From an uncultured Odoribacter sp. (GTDB lineage: Bacteria > Bacteroidota > Bacteroidia > Bacteroidales > Marinifilaceae): a DNA stretch of 64,000 bases. Positions 36,011 to 44,967 of this stretch are shown here, piece by piece; position 1 is the stretch's first letter; every line of letters starts with the position of its first letter. Location of the stretch: positions 248,001 through 312,000 of the forward strand of contig CALUKE010000003.1 in assembly GCA_944321165.1 (NCBI GenBank). The letters run 5' to 3'. Position numbers and translations under genes: made by a program. The notes beneath the pieces are model-generated. The model was given only the letters and a program-made list of their open reading frames with translations, ran no database searches and was not told where the DNA came from.

Positions 36011-36796
36011 TTATTTGTTTTTTTGCCCGTATTTAACCAAGATGTCCAACATGCTTACAGAGGCATCTTCCATATTGTTTACAATACCTTCTACTTTTGA
36101 TGTACAATAGTTATAGAAAACTTGCAGGATCATGGCCACGATCAAACCACCTACCGTTGTAATCAAAGCCACTTTAATACCACCTGCTACCAGAGCCGGA
36201 CTCATGTCTCCTGCTGCCTGGATCTGGTCGAAGGCCTCGATCATACCGATTACAGTTCCCAAGAATCCCAACATCGGAGCTAATGCGATGAACAAACCGA
36301 TCCAAGTCAGTCCTTTTTCCATCAATCCCATCTGTACGGAACCGTAAGAGATAACAGACTTTTCAACCATCTCAATCCCCTGTTCGTAACGGGAAAGACC
36401 CTGATAGAAAATGCTGGCTATCGGACCACGGGTGTTGCGGCAATAATCTTTGGCTGCTTCGATACCTCCGTTGTTCAGCGTATCCTCGAAACCTGCGATG
36501 AATTTTTTCGTATTCGTATCTGCCAAGTTCAGATAAATTACTCTTTCAATGGCGATTGCCAAACCGAAAATCAAACACAATACAACACATGCCATAAATC
36601 CAGCACCACCCTCAATGAATTTTTGTTTGATGGCTGCATGCATGGAGGTACTTTCAATTTGCTCATCATCGATAGAAACGGTCATTTGCTCGGTTTGAGC
36701 GGCTGCCGGTGTAGCTTCTTCTTCCTGAGCCATTAGTTTCGATGCTCCAATAGTAAGCATTCCTAAAACTGCTATTAGTGCAAATAATTTTCTCAT
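36011..36796 (-). CDS. exbB: MotA/TolQ/ExbB proton channel family protein
   Basis: This 261-residue proton-channel protein of the ExbB/TolQ type is long for the family because of an N-terminal extension. A signal-like hydrophobic stretch lies at residues 5-22, followed by a Glu/Gln-rich segment. Three transmembrane helices then appear at about 54-75, 155-180 and 195-220. The signature region LAPMLGFLGTVIGMIEAF followed by GGIKVALITTVGGLIVA is the MotA/TolQ/ExbB core. It heads a four-gene operon with the small membrane protein and two ExbD proteins. The ATG lies 36794-36796, preceded by AAAGAG. Confidence 0.93.
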   Translation of the reverse strand: MRKLFALIAVLGMLTIGASKLMAQEEEATPAAAQTEQMTVSIDDEQIESTSMHAAIKQKFIEGGAGFMACVVLCLIFGLAIAIERVIYLNLADTNTKKFIAGFEDTLNNGGIEAAKDYCRNTRGPIASIFYQGLSRYEQGIEMVEKSVISYGSVQMGLMEKGLTWIGLFIALAPMLGFLGTVIGMIEAFDQIQAAGDMSPALVAGGIKVALITTVGGLIVAMILQVFYNYCTSKVEGIVNNMEDASVSMLDILVKYGQKNK

Positions 36797-36924
36797 GATC
36801 TCTTTAACTGATTTTTAGTTTATAAATAATTAAAATTTAACTCTCAAATCTTCGTAGTACCTTTTGCAAACCTTTGTGATTAGGCCGGTCGCACTAAAAG
36901 ACGCGGCAAGGTACAAAAAAAATG

Positions 36925-37965
36925 TTAAAACCCAATACGATTTACGGTAATTTCTCCTTTTATTGATGAATTTAAGTATTTTTTTATTTCGTTAGCGTCC
37001 TTGTATTGTGCCAGCAGATGCATGAGCTTGCAGGCTGCAGCCTCGGTGGTAATGTCGTATCCGCTTGATACACCGTAGTTTAATAGCTCTCTACTGGTCT
37101 CGTAACGTCCCATTTCCACGCTACCTCCCTGGCATTGGGTGACGTTGTATATGATGATCCCCTTTTGGGAGGCTTCTTTGATTTTTTCTAAAAAGATCCG
37201 ATTGGTGGGGGCATTCCCTGATCCGTATGTTTCTAATATCAATCCTTTCAGTCCGGGAGTTTGAATCACTGCGTCGATCAATTCAGTGCGTATGCCCGGG
37301 AATAATCGTAAAATGGCGATATTGGTATTCATTTCGGTGGTGATGGATATCGGTTCTGTGCGCGGTGAATAGTCGATGGCGCCGTAATTATAGTGGATGT
37401 GTATCCCAATCTCGGCCAGGGGTGGATAATTGAAAGACTGGAAGGCATCAAAACTTTCGGCATTGACTTTGGTGGTGCGATTACCCCGGAATAGCTTTGC
37501 GCCGAACAGAATACAGACTTCCGGTACGACTGCTTTGCCCTCGATGGTGGCTGCTGCGATCTCCAGGGTTGCAATCAGATTTTCCCGTCCGTCGGTACGG
37601 ATTGTACCGATGGGTAATTGAGATCCCGTAAAGACAACCGGTTTTGTGAGATTGTTTAACATGAAACTCAGCGCAGCGGCGGAGTAGGCCATTGTATCGG
37701 TTCCGTGCAGAATGACAAAACCGGAATAGCGGTCATAATTGTGTAAAATGATTTGGCAAAGTTCCGTCCATAGATCCGGTGTTAAATCGGAAGAATCGAT
37801 GATCGACGGCAAGGTATAGCTGTCGATGGAAAATCCGAATTCTTTGATTTCGGGTACTGCTTTGGCAATTTGTTCGAAGTCGAAAGGACAGAGGGCTCCC
37901 GTAGCCGGATCGTTTACCATCCCGATGGTTCCTCCCGTATATATGATCAATACTGATTTCTTCAT
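36925..37965 (-). CDS. ansA: Type I L-asparaginase
   Basis: This 346-residue asparaginase hydrolyses asparagine to aspartate and ammonia. The first catalytic threonine is in YTGGTIGM (residues ~9-16), and the second motif HGTDTMAYSA lies near residue 84. No signal peptide is present, so it should be the cytoplasmic (type I) form. Length fits the family. Its start overlaps the TatD gene end by 4 bases (37962-37965), so the two are translationally linked. Together with the nearby glutamate dehydrogenase it points to local control of amino acid nitrogen. Confidence 0.94.
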   Translation of the reverse strand: MKKSVLIIYTGGTIGMVNDPATGALCPFDFEQIAKAVPEIKEFGFSIDSYTLPSIIDSSDLTPDLWTELCQIILHNYDRYSGFVILHGTDTMAYSAAALSFMLNNLTKPVVFTGSQLPIGTIRTDGRENLIATLEIAAATIEGKAVVPEVCILFGAKLFRGNRTTKVNAESFDAFQSFNYPPLAEIGIHIHYNYGAIDYSPRTEPISITTEMNTNIAILRLFPGIRTELIDAVIQTPGLKGLILETYGSGNAPTNRIFLEKIKEASQKGIIIYNVTQCQGGSVEMGRYETSRELLNYGVSSGYDITTEAAACKLMHLLAQYKDANEIKKYLNSSIKGEITVNRIGF

Positions 37966-38768
37966 TTGTCTGCTTGGTTTAAAGCACTGTTTTTGTCTGT
38001 ATTTTTGTTGTGCAAATTAAACAAATTTAACGCATTCTGCGTTGTTATTTCTGCAATTTTTTTTGTGTCCGTCTGCGTTATTTCTGCAACTTTTTCTGCG
38101 ATGAGCGGGATATAGCTGCTTTCATTCCGTTTCCCTCGAAATGGTGTCGGAGCAAGGTAAGGGGAATCGGTTTCCAATACGATGTTTCGGGGGCCGATCT
38201 CTTTCAACACATCCGCCATCTGGCTTTTTTTAAAGGTGACAACTCCTCCGATGCCCAATAGAAAGCCGTGGTCGATGGCTTGACGGGCTTCTTCGGCATT
38301 TCCCGGAAAACAATGTAGAATGCCGTATGCTTGAGGATGCTTTCTTAAAATTTCCAGAATGATTTCCAAAGAATCCCGGGAATGGATGACGATGGGCAGA
38401 TGACAGTCGCGTGCAATGCCGAGCTGATGCTCGAAAACTTTGACCTGTTCCCGGTAATAACTTTTATCCCAGTAGAGGTCAATGCCGCATTCTCCGATGC
38501 CGTAATAGCTCTGACTCCCTAATGTTTTTTCAAGCTGGGCCAGCTCTTCCGGATAATTTTCGTGGACTGAAGTGGGATGTAATCCAGCCAGTGGAAACAT
38601 GATTCCCGGATGTGTGGCTGCAACATCGAGCATTCGTCCTCGGGATTCGCTGTCGATATCCGGCAGGATGATGTGTGTGATGCCGGCTTCTTTGGCCCGT
38701 TGTATGACTTCTTCCCGATCTTCCCTAAATTCTTCTTCGTATAGGTGCGAATGAGTGTCTATATACAT
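37962..38768 (-). CDS. TatD family metal-dependent hydrolase
   Basis: This TatD-type hydrolase is about 268 residues when started at ATG 38768 (MYIDTHSHLYEEE), which places the metal-binding HxH motif at the N terminus as in all relatives; upstream codons would add an unsupported hydrophobic extension. Other metal ligands and motifs are the Glu in GIGECGIDLY, IVIHSRDS, LHCFPG and ETDSPYLAP. TatD proteins are metal-dependent DNases or esterases with roles in DNA repair. It overlaps the asparaginase gene by 4 bases. Confidence 0.92.
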   Translation of the reverse strand: MYIDTHSHLYEEEFREDREEVIQRAKEAGITHIILPDIDSESRGRMLDVAATHPGIMFPLAGLHPTSVHENYPEELAQLEKTLGSQSYYGIGECGIDLYWDKSYYREQVKVFEHQLGIARDCHLPIVIHSRDSLEIILEILRKHPQAYGILHCFPGNAEEARQAIDHGFLLGIGGVVTFKKSQMADVLKEIGPRNIVLETDSPYLAPTPFRGKRNESSYIPLIAEKVAEITQTDTKKIAEITTQNALNLFNLHNKNTDKNSALNQADK

Positions 38769-38846
38769 ATGTGTCGAATTTTCCCAAACGAAGATAATAA
38801 AAAATATGCATTTCTTATGCAATGGGGCGGGAAATAACAAAAACAA

Positions 38847-38883
38847 AAGCAGGAAGAAAACTGCTTTTGTTTTCTTCCTGCTT
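38847..38883 (-). terminator. Terminator of gdhA
   Basis: A perfect 15-bp stem (AAGCAGGAAGAAAAC 38847-38861 with GTTTTCTTCCTGCTT 38869-38883) and a 7-base loop. On the minus strand TTGTTTTTGTT follows. It sits just past the glutamate dehydrogenase stop and ahead of the TatD gene. Confidence 0.9.
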
Positions 38884-38906
38884 GAAAAAGGGAGTTTTCC
38901 GTTCTA

Positions 38907-40241
38907 TTATACGTGTCCCTGAGCACACATAGCTTCGGCTACTTTGATGAAACCTCCGATGTTTGCTCCCTTCACATAGTCGATCTTGTCTCCGGTCTTA
39001 CCGAATTTCACACAAGTATCGTGGATGTCTTTCATGATCTGAGACAGTTTCTGATCCACTTCTTCAGCGGTCCAGCTATATCTCATAGAGTTCTGGCTCA
39101 TTTCCAATCCGGAAACAGCTACACCACCAGCGTTTGCTGCTTTACCCGGAGCGAAAGTAATATGGGAGTTCAGATAACGAACAGCTTCTGCCGTACATCC
39201 CATGTTGGAAGTTTCAACTACCATCTGGCAACCGTTAGCAACCAGCTGTTTTGCATCATCCTCGTTCAATTCATTCTGGATAGCGCACGGGAAAGCGATG
39301 TCGCATTTTACTTCCCAAGGTTTGTGTTTAGCGATGAATTTGGCACCGAACTTAGCAGCATACGGTTCAACAACGTCGTTGTTGCTAGCACGCAGTTCCA
39401 ACATGTAGTCAACACCTTCCTGAGTCAGACCTTTTTCATCATAAATGTATCCGTCCGGTCCAGAGATGGTTACTACTTTTGCACCCAGTTGTACTAATTT
39501 CTGAGCAGCACCCCAAGCTACGTTACCGAAACCGGAGATAGCCACTGTTTTGCCTTTGATTTCTTCGCCTTTTTCATGCAACATGTGCTGTGCGAAATAA
39601 ACCGTACCATAACCGGTAGCTTCCGGACGAACCCGTGAACCACCGAATTCTCTCGGTTTTCCTGTCAATACTCCTACGAATTCATTCCGGATTCTCTTGT
39701 ATTGACCGAACAAATAACCGATTTCACGACCACCAACACCGATATCGCCAGCAGGAACGTCAGTGTCTGCACCGATGTATTTGCACAATTCCGTCATAAA
39801 GCTCTGGCAGAAACGCATTACTTCATTGTCTGATTTACCTTTCGGGTTGAAGTCTGAACCTCCTTTACCTCCACCCATCGGAAGAGTTGTCAGAGAGTTT
39901 TTGAAGGTTTGTTCGAAACCTAAGAATTTCAATCCGCCCAGAGTTACTGAGGGGTGGAAACGTAAACCTCCTTTGTACGGTCCGATAGCACTGTTGAATT
40001 GTACACGGTAACCGCGGTTGATCTGTACTTCGCCTTTATCGTCGATCCATGGAACACGGAACATGATGACTCTTTCAGGTTCAACCATTTTTTCAAGAAT
40101 TTTATTGGCTTTGTATTTCGGGTTTGCCTGATAGGTATCCCATACAGTTTCAATAACTTCTTCTACAGCCTGGTGAAATTCTGCTTCACCTACTGTTCTT
40201 GCCTTTAAGGCGTCCATGAATTCTTTAATTTCTGGTCTCAT
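38907..40241 (-). CDS. gdhA: NADP-type glutamate dehydrogenase
   Basis: This hexameric type glutamate dehydrogenase of 444 residues interconverts 2-oxoglutarate plus ammonia with glutamate. The start at ATG 40241 (MRPEIKEF) is preferred to the longer frame from 40271. The catalytic lysine segment is LPMGGGKGGSDFNPKGKS, near residues 120-137, and substrate residues are in KGGLRFHP. The nucleotide-binding Rossmann domain has AISGFGNVAWGAAQKL. It is flanked by a consensus promoter (40286-40315) and a strong terminator, so it is monocistronic. Coenzyme preference (NADPH) is inferred from the family. Confidence 0.96.
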   Translation of the reverse strand: MRPEIKEFMDALKARTVGEAEFHQAVEEVIETVWDTYQANPKYKANKILEKMVEPERVIMFRVPWIDDKGEVQINRGYRVQFNSAIGPYKGGLRFHPSVTLGGLKFLGFEQTFKNSLTTLPMGGGKGGSDFNPKGKSDNEVMRFCQSFMTELCKYIGADTDVPAGDIGVGGREIGYLFGQYKRIRNEFVGVLTGKPREFGGSRVRPEATGYGTVYFAQHMLHEKGEEIKGKTVAISGFGNVAWGAAQKLVQLGAKVVTISGPDGYIYDEKGLTQEGVDYMLELRASNNDVVEPYAAKFGAKFIAKHKPWEVKCDIAFPCAIQNELNEDDAKQLVANGCQMVVETSNMGCTAEAVRYLNSHITFAPGKAANAGGVAVSGLEMSQNSMRYSWTAEEVDQKLSQIMKDIHDTCVKFGKTGDKIDYVKGANIGGFIKVAEAMCAQGHV

Positions 40242-40285
40242 GTGTATAATTTTTAGTATGAGTTGATTCAAACGTTTTCGGACTT

Positions 40286-40315
40286 CAAAATTATCTATTT
40301 ATTTATGATATCAAA
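40286..40315 (-). promoter_or_regulatory. Promoter of gdhA
   Basis: On the minus strand the -33 TTTG (40312-40315) and -7 TAATTTTG (40286-40293) are 18 bases apart and point at the glutamate dehydrogenase gene. The untranslated leader would be about 40 bases. Confidence 0.7.
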
Positions 40316-40451
40316 ACTTTTTACAGTTAATTTTTTACTAACATCGGGTTGTTTTACTTTCGAATTGATACTCAAAGTTGTATTCTGGCTGATAATCTGT
40401 TGTTAAAAGTAATGTCAATCGGCGTTTTTTTCTCTTTTCACAAGGACATAC

Positions 40452-41561
40452 CTATCGGAGGGTATATTTTTTCCCGGGCAGTCCGATAATTTTTCCTTCT
40501 AATTCGAGTTGTAGCAGTTGTGCTGCGAGTTCATTGCTGGAAAATTGTGACAGTTGCATCAGTTCGTCGATGTAAATGGCTCCTTTTTCTTTCAGCAATT
40601 GCAATAAAAGGATTTCTGATTCCGAGGTGCTTGTTGTTGTGTTTTGTTTTGAGCGGATTTTTGGGATCGGGTAATTTAAAATGCGGGCGACATCAACGGC
40701 ATTTTCTACCAGTGCTGCGATGTTTTCTTTGATCAGCAGATTGCAACCCGCGGAATATTTGTCATCCGGTCTTCCCGGAATGGCCATTACATCCCGATTG
40801 TATGATAGGGCTAAACGGGCGGTGGACATGGCTCCCCCTTTTTCTGCGGATTCGGCGATCAAAGTGGCATGACAAAGTCCTGCAATGATCCGGTTGCGTC
40901 GTAGAAAATTACTGGGATGGACCGCTTGGATGCAGGGAAATTCACTGATCCAACATCCTCCTGTTTCGATAATCTGTTGTGCCATGGTTTTGTGTCCGGC
41001 CGGATAGATCATATGCAGGCCGTGACCCAGAACGGCCCAGGTTGTTAGACCGTTTTTCAGACAGGCCCGGTGGGCAGTGATGTCTATACCGTATGCCAGT
41101 CCGCTAACGACAATGGGATGACACCCCAGTTGAACCAGGTCTTCCAGCAGGGTATTTACTTTGTTTTCGCAAAGTGACGAGGCGTGCCTGGTACCGACAA
41201 TGGCCACATATTTCTGGTCTGGCGGATTTTTCAATGATCCTTTGTAAAAAAATACTAACGGCGCATCTTCGCATTGGCTTAACAGAGGCGGATATAGACA
41301 GTCTTCGATGGTGCATAGCTGAATGGCATGTTTGTCTATTTGTTCCAGTTCTGTGTTTGCTTTTTGCCAGGCAGTTTTCCGATCGAAACTGTCCGGTGCC
41401 ATGTGAAATTCCTGATAGATATGTTGCAGGGCCTGGTCGCTTTCCAGAAAAAATCCTTCCAATCCTCCGCATTTCTCTATGAGCGGAAGATAAATGCCAC
41501 TGTTGAGCTTTGGCAATAGGCTGATTGCAACGCGTGCTTGTAGAGAACTGTTAAGATTCAT
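40452..41561 (-). CDS. dprA: DNA processing protein DprA
   Basis: This 369-residue DprA protein loads RecA on single-stranded DNA during natural transformation. The Rossmann-like core carries VAIVGTRHASSL (about residue 116), VVSGLAYGIDITAHRACL, HGLHMIYP and AESAEKGGAMSTARLAL. A winged-helix C-terminal domain (EILLLQLLKEKGAIYIDELMQL onwards) is also present. Length fits. It begins upstream of gdhA on the same strand, about 210 bases away, and seems to be an independent unit. In Bacteroidota many genomes carry DprA regardless of known competence. Confidence 0.94.
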   Translation of the reverse strand: MNLNSSLQARVAISLLPKLNSGIYLPLIEKCGGLEGFFLESDQALQHIYQEFHMAPDSFDRKTAWQKANTELEQIDKHAIQLCTIEDCLYPPLLSQCEDAPLVFFYKGSLKNPPDQKYVAIVGTRHASSLCENKVNTLLEDLVQLGCHPIVVSGLAYGIDITAHRACLKNGLTTWAVLGHGLHMIYPAGHKTMAQQIIETGGCWISEFPCIQAVHPSNFLRRNRIIAGLCHATLIAESAEKGGAMSTARLALSYNRDVMAIPGRPDDKYSAGCNLLIKENIAALVENAVDVARILNYPIPKIRSKQNTTTSTSESEILLLQLLKEKGAIYIDELMQLSQFSSNELAAQLLQLELEGKIIGLPGKKYTLR

Positions 41562-41705
41562 GGTATAATTGGAATTAGGTATTTACCAAAGTTACGAAAA
41601 ATTATGGTTTTACCGATGCTTTCTCATTCAGAAATTACAATATGGTGTTGGGTGTACATTTTTACGAAAGGGTTTGAGAGGGCGTTCCCAATTGTCTGTT
41701 CAATA

Positions 41706-41737
41706 ATTGGAGTTTTGCGTTTTCCTTTATATTTTTG
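41706..41737 (+). promoter_or_regulatory. Candidate promoter of aroB-aroA
   Basis: TATTTTTG at 41730-41737 fits the -7 consensus, with ATTG at 41706-41709 (one mismatch from TTTG) 20 bases upstream. The ATG of aroB is 20 bases after the -7 box. Confidence 0.5.
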
Positions 41738-41756
41738 GCAAAATTTATGAAGGTGT

Positions 41757-42791
41757 ATGATCAATAATATCATTTTTACCCGGGATGTACCGGACGCTTT
41801 GCGAGAAAAACTGGCTGTTTTTGATTCGGAAGATATTTTTGTATTGATGGATGAACATTCCCGGGAATTTTGTGCAACTTGTTTTGACTTTTTGACTCTT
41901 CCGGAGAAGCATTGGATTACTCTTCCGGCGGGCGAATCCCACAAGTCTCTGGACAGTGTTGCGACGATCTGGCGGGTATTGTCCGAACAGGGGGCTCGTC
42001 GTAAGTCGGTATTGGTCAATATCGGTGGTGGTGTGATTACCGATTTGGGCGGATTTGCTGCTTCGTGTTTCAAGCGCGGTATGCATTGTCTGAATATACC
42101 CACTACTCTGTTGGCGCAGGTGGATGCTTCGGTTGGAGGAAAGACCGGTTTTGATTTTATGGGTTTGAAAAATGAGATCGGAACCTTTTCAATTCCGGAT
42201 GGGGTGATCATTGATAACCGTTTTTTGGCGACTTTGCCAAAACGGCAGTTGTTGTCCGGATTGGCTGAGATGTTGAAACATGCCTTGCTGGCGGATGAGG
42301 AACATTTGGCTGAAATTATGCAAGCAGATCTGGATGAAGTGTCCGGAGAAGAATTTTTTCACTTGATTCGCCGCTCAGTAGCAATCAAGGCTGCTATTGT
42401 ACAGAGTGATCCCAAAGAAAAAGGCTTGAGAAAAGCATTGAATTTTGGACATACCGTGGGACATGCCATTGAGAGTGTGGCCATTGCCAAGGGAATGGAG
42501 ATTTATCACGGGGATGCAGTCGCTTACGGAATGATTGCCGAGTTGTATCTTTCCGTTCGGAAAATGCAGTTCGATGAAAGGCACTATGAGGCCATTCGAA
42601 AATTTATTCGGGAAAGATATCCGATATATGTTCCGGTTGCAGTGCCAGATAAACTGTACGAATTGATGCTGCACGACAAAAAGAATGAACGGACCGGAGT
42701 GAATTTTACCCTGCTTCGTCGGCCCGGGGAATTTGAGATTGACAATTATTGTGGCCGGGAAGAAATAGTTGAAGCCTTGAAACAAATTTAA
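41757..42791 (+). CDS. aroB: 3-dehydroquinate synthase
   Basis: This 344-residue enzyme makes 3-dehydroquinate from DAHP in the second step of the shikimate pathway, using NAD and a divalent metal. The NAD-binding glycine segment NIGGGVITDLGGFAASCFKRG (residues ~82-102) and the IPTTLLAQVDASVGGKTG motif are diagnostic. Metal-binding residues appear in the C-terminal half as NFGHTVGHAIE and YHGDAVAYGM. The start is ATG 41757. aroA follows after 28 bases, so the two shikimate genes are co-transcribed. Confidence 0.96.
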   Translation: MINNIIFTRDVPDALREKLAVFDSEDIFVLMDEHSREFCATCFDFLTLPEKHWITLPAGESHKSLDSVATIWRVLSEQGARRKSVLVNIGGGVITDLGGFAASCFKRGMHCLNIPTTLLAQVDASVGGKTGFDFMGLKNEIGTFSIPDGVIIDNRFLATLPKRQLLSGLAEMLKHALLADEEHLAEIMQADLDEVSGEEFFHLIRRSVAIKAAIVQSDPKEKGLRKALNFGHTVGHAIESVAIAKGMEIYHGDAVAYGMIAELYLSVRKMQFDERHYEAIRKFIRERYPIYVPVAVPDKLYELMLHDKKNERTGVNFTLLRRPGEFEIDNYCGREEIVEALKQI

Positions 42792-42819
42792 ATTCGATGG
42801 TTTTATTAAGCGGAGGTCT

Positions 42820-44067
42820 ATGAATATATCCCTGAATTTTGAAAATCAAAGGATAGATGGCAGAGTTGCGTTGCCTGCTTCTAAAAGTATTTCCAATCGG
42901 GTGTTGATTATCAATGCTTTGTCTGATAGTTGCTTGCCGATAGAAAATCTGGCGGATTGTGATGACACTCGAAGTATGGTGAGAGTATTGGAAGCGGATA
43001 CGAATCTTTTTGATATCGGGCATGCCGGGACTGCCATGCGTTTTCTGACAGCTTACTTGTCGAAAATTGTTGGAAAATGGATTCTGACCGGTTCGGAACG
43101 GATGAAGCAGCGTCCGATAGGAGTATTGGTAGAGGCCTTGAGACAATTGGGAGCGAGAATCCATTACCTGGAAAAAGACGGTTATCCTCCTTTGGAAATA
43201 TGCGGTTCGTATTTGTCGGGAGGAACGATCGAAATTCCGGCTTCGGTCAGCAGTCAATATGTTTCGGCTTTATTGATGATTGCTCCCTATATGGAAAAGG
43301 GGTTGGAAATGCGTCTGACCGGAAAAATTGTTTCAGCAACCTATATCGACATGACTTTGCAGATTATGCGGGAATTCGGGGTGGAAGCCTGTCGGGAAGG
43401 GGCATTTATAAGGGTAAGACCCGGAGAATACAGGCCGATTGCTTATCGGGTTGAATCCGATTGGAGTGCTGCGTCGTATTTTTATGAACTGTTAGCGATT
43501 GCCGACGATGGAAATATGACCTTGAAAGGATTGTCGGCTCAAAGCATGCAGGGAGATTCGAAACAATGTGAGGTATGGGAAAAATTAGGGATAAAGACGA
43601 CTTTCCGGGATGAAGTGGTTTGTCTGTTCAAAGGAAAACCGGAAGTCACTTTGTTGGAATATGATTTTGTGGAGATGCCGGATTTGGTACAGTCGTTTGC
43701 CGTCGCCTGCTGTTTGATGAATATTCCTTTTTATTTCCGGGGAGTAGAGACTTTGAGAATTAAGGAAACAGACCGTCTACAGGCTCTGATTCAAGAATTG
43801 GGAAAGTTGGGATACCGTTTGAAGGCAAAGGGAAATGATTCGCTTTACTGGGAAGGGGAGCGAGGTGATGTGTTTGCGGATCTTCGGATTGCTACTTATA
43901 ATGATCATCGGATGGCGATGGCTTTTGCTCCGGCTGCTTTGAAATTCCCCGGTTTGGTGATCCAGGACAGAGAGGTAGTTTCCAAGTCCTTTCCCCGTTT
44001 TTGGGAAGAATTGTTCCGTTGTTTTGGTAGAGAGTTTTCCGTGACGTCCGAAAGATCGTCGGGATAA
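42820..44067 (+). CDS. aroA: 3-phosphoshikimate 1-carboxyvinyltransferase (EPSP synthase)
   Basis: This 415-residue enzyme transfers the enolpyruvyl group of PEP to shikimate 3-phosphate. The N-terminal LPASKSISNRVLI carries the conserved Lys and Ser, the GTAMRFLTA segment is the PEP-binding motif, and the C terminus has RIKETDRLQAL and YNDHRMAMAFAP. The segment after GTAMRFLTAY departs from the enteric enzymes, as in other Bacteroidota. Length is near the short end for AroA but complete. AGCGGAGG precedes the ATG at 42820. Confidence 0.95.
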   Translation: MNISLNFENQRIDGRVALPASKSISNRVLIINALSDSCLPIENLADCDDTRSMVRVLEADTNLFDIGHAGTAMRFLTAYLSKIVGKWILTGSERMKQRPIGVLVEALRQLGARIHYLEKDGYPPLEICGSYLSGGTIEIPASVSSQYVSALLMIAPYMEKGLEMRLTGKIVSATYIDMTLQIMREFGVEACREGAFIRVRPGEYRPIAYRVESDWSAASYFYELLAIADDGNMTLKGLSAQSMQGDSKQCEVWEKLGIKTTFRDEVVCLFKGKPEVTLLEYDFVEMPDLVQSFAVACCLMNIPFYFRGVETLRIKETDRLQALIQELGKLGYRLKAKGNDSLYWEGERGDVFADLRIATYNDHRMAMAFAPAALKFPGLVIQDREVVSKSFPRFWEELFRCFGREFSVTSERSSG

Positions 44068-44088
44068 TTGAATTTTTGTTTCGTCGTT

Positions 44089-44565
44089 TTATGCTTTGGT
44101 GCGTTTTTGGGCAAAGAATTCTTTGACTATCCGACTGCATTCTGGAGCCAGAATGCCTGTGATCACTTGAGTTCTGGGGTGTAATACACAAGGACTTAAA
44201 CGTGTATAGCCTCGATGGGGATCGGGGGCTCCGATGACAAGATTTCCTAACTGAGCCCAGGCCAATGCCCCGGCACACATGGTACAGGGTTCCAAGGTGA
44301 CATATAAGGTACATTCGTTTAAATATTTACCTCCAAGAAACGAAGTGGCCATGGTAGTTGCGATCATTTCCGCATGAGCTGTGACATCGTTTAGTTTTTC
44401 GGTCTCGTTGTGGGCTCGGGCAATGATTTTGTCGTTGCATACGACAATTGCCCCTACCGGAATTTCTCCTTCTTCAGCAGCGATCTGTGCTTCTTGCAGG
44501 GCTTTCCGCATGTAATATTCGTGTTTCGCTTCCAATTGTGTCGAATTTAATGTTTCGCTGGACAA
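44089..44565 (-). CDS. tadA: tRNA-specific adenosine deaminase (TadA-like nucleoside deaminase)
   Basis: This 158-residue deaminase has the cytidine deaminase fold. Zinc ligands and the catalytic Glu are in HAEMIA (His64, Glu66) and PCTMCAGA (Cys94, Cys97). It most likely converts A34 to inosine in tRNA-Arg(ACG), an essential function; the family also includes guanine deaminase, so the call rests on length and on ALAWAQLGNLVIGAPDPHRG. It converges on aroA with 21 bases between stops. The sequence upstream is the AT-rich intergenic stretch before the island at 44710. Confidence 0.88.
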   Translation of the reverse strand: MSSETLNSTQLEAKHEYYMRKALQEAQIAAEEGEIPVGAIVVCNDKIIARAHNETEKLNDVTAHAEMIATTMATSFLGGKYLNECTLYVTLEPCTMCAGALAWAQLGNLVIGAPDPHRGYTRLSPCVLHPRTQVITGILAPECSRIVKEFFAQKRTKA

Positions 44566-44709
44566 AAATAGAGAATAATTATGAGTTTTTGAGGAATGGA
44601 TTTGGATACAGAAGGGAATAAATCTCTATTTGATTTTGACTGTCCGATTTTGATATTTAGAATTATTTTAATAAATTTCGCATGATTAATTGATGGATTT
44701 GATATAGTT

Positions 44710-44967
44710 ATGAAGAAATTAATTATCGTTTGCTGTTTAGTTTTATGCATATGTTTTACAGTATTGGCAGAGGATATTCGTGTTTTTCCTGAGAATTATC
44801 CTATTGGATATTGTCTTCCAGATCCGAATCCTGAAGTTGGCCCAGAAATCTATTGGTGTGTAATAGGTTATACAGAAGAAGGATATTCTATAGTGCGGAT
44901 GTATGTATGTCCTGAAGGGTATTATTTTGATTTTGAAACACAACAAATTGTTCGGTATGATTATTAA
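44710..44967 (+). CDS. Small secreted cysteine-containing protein, unknown family
   Basis: This 85-residue protein has a clear signal peptide (KKLIIVCCLVLCICFTVLA, cleavage near residue 20), leaving about 65 acidic residues with three cysteines at positions 35, 47 and 63, and many Tyr, Pro and Glu residues. The mature part is rich in aromatics (YWCVIGYTEEGYSIVRMYVC). I do not recognise the family. Its final codons overlap the start of the next gene: ATG 44957 lies inside the Tyr-Asp-Tyr end, an 11-base overlap that implies translational coupling with the beta-propeller lipoprotein. Local base composition is clearly more AT-rich than flanking genes. Confidence 0.75.
   Translation: MKKLIIVCCLVLCICFTVLAEDIRVFPENYPIGYCLPDPNPEVGPEIYWCVIGYTEEGYSIVRMYVCPEGYYFDFETQQIVRYDY

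Noticed and set aside
38769..38846. Longer N terminus for the TatD gene
   Set aside because: The metal-binding HSH motif must be near the N terminus, which fits only the ATG at 38768.
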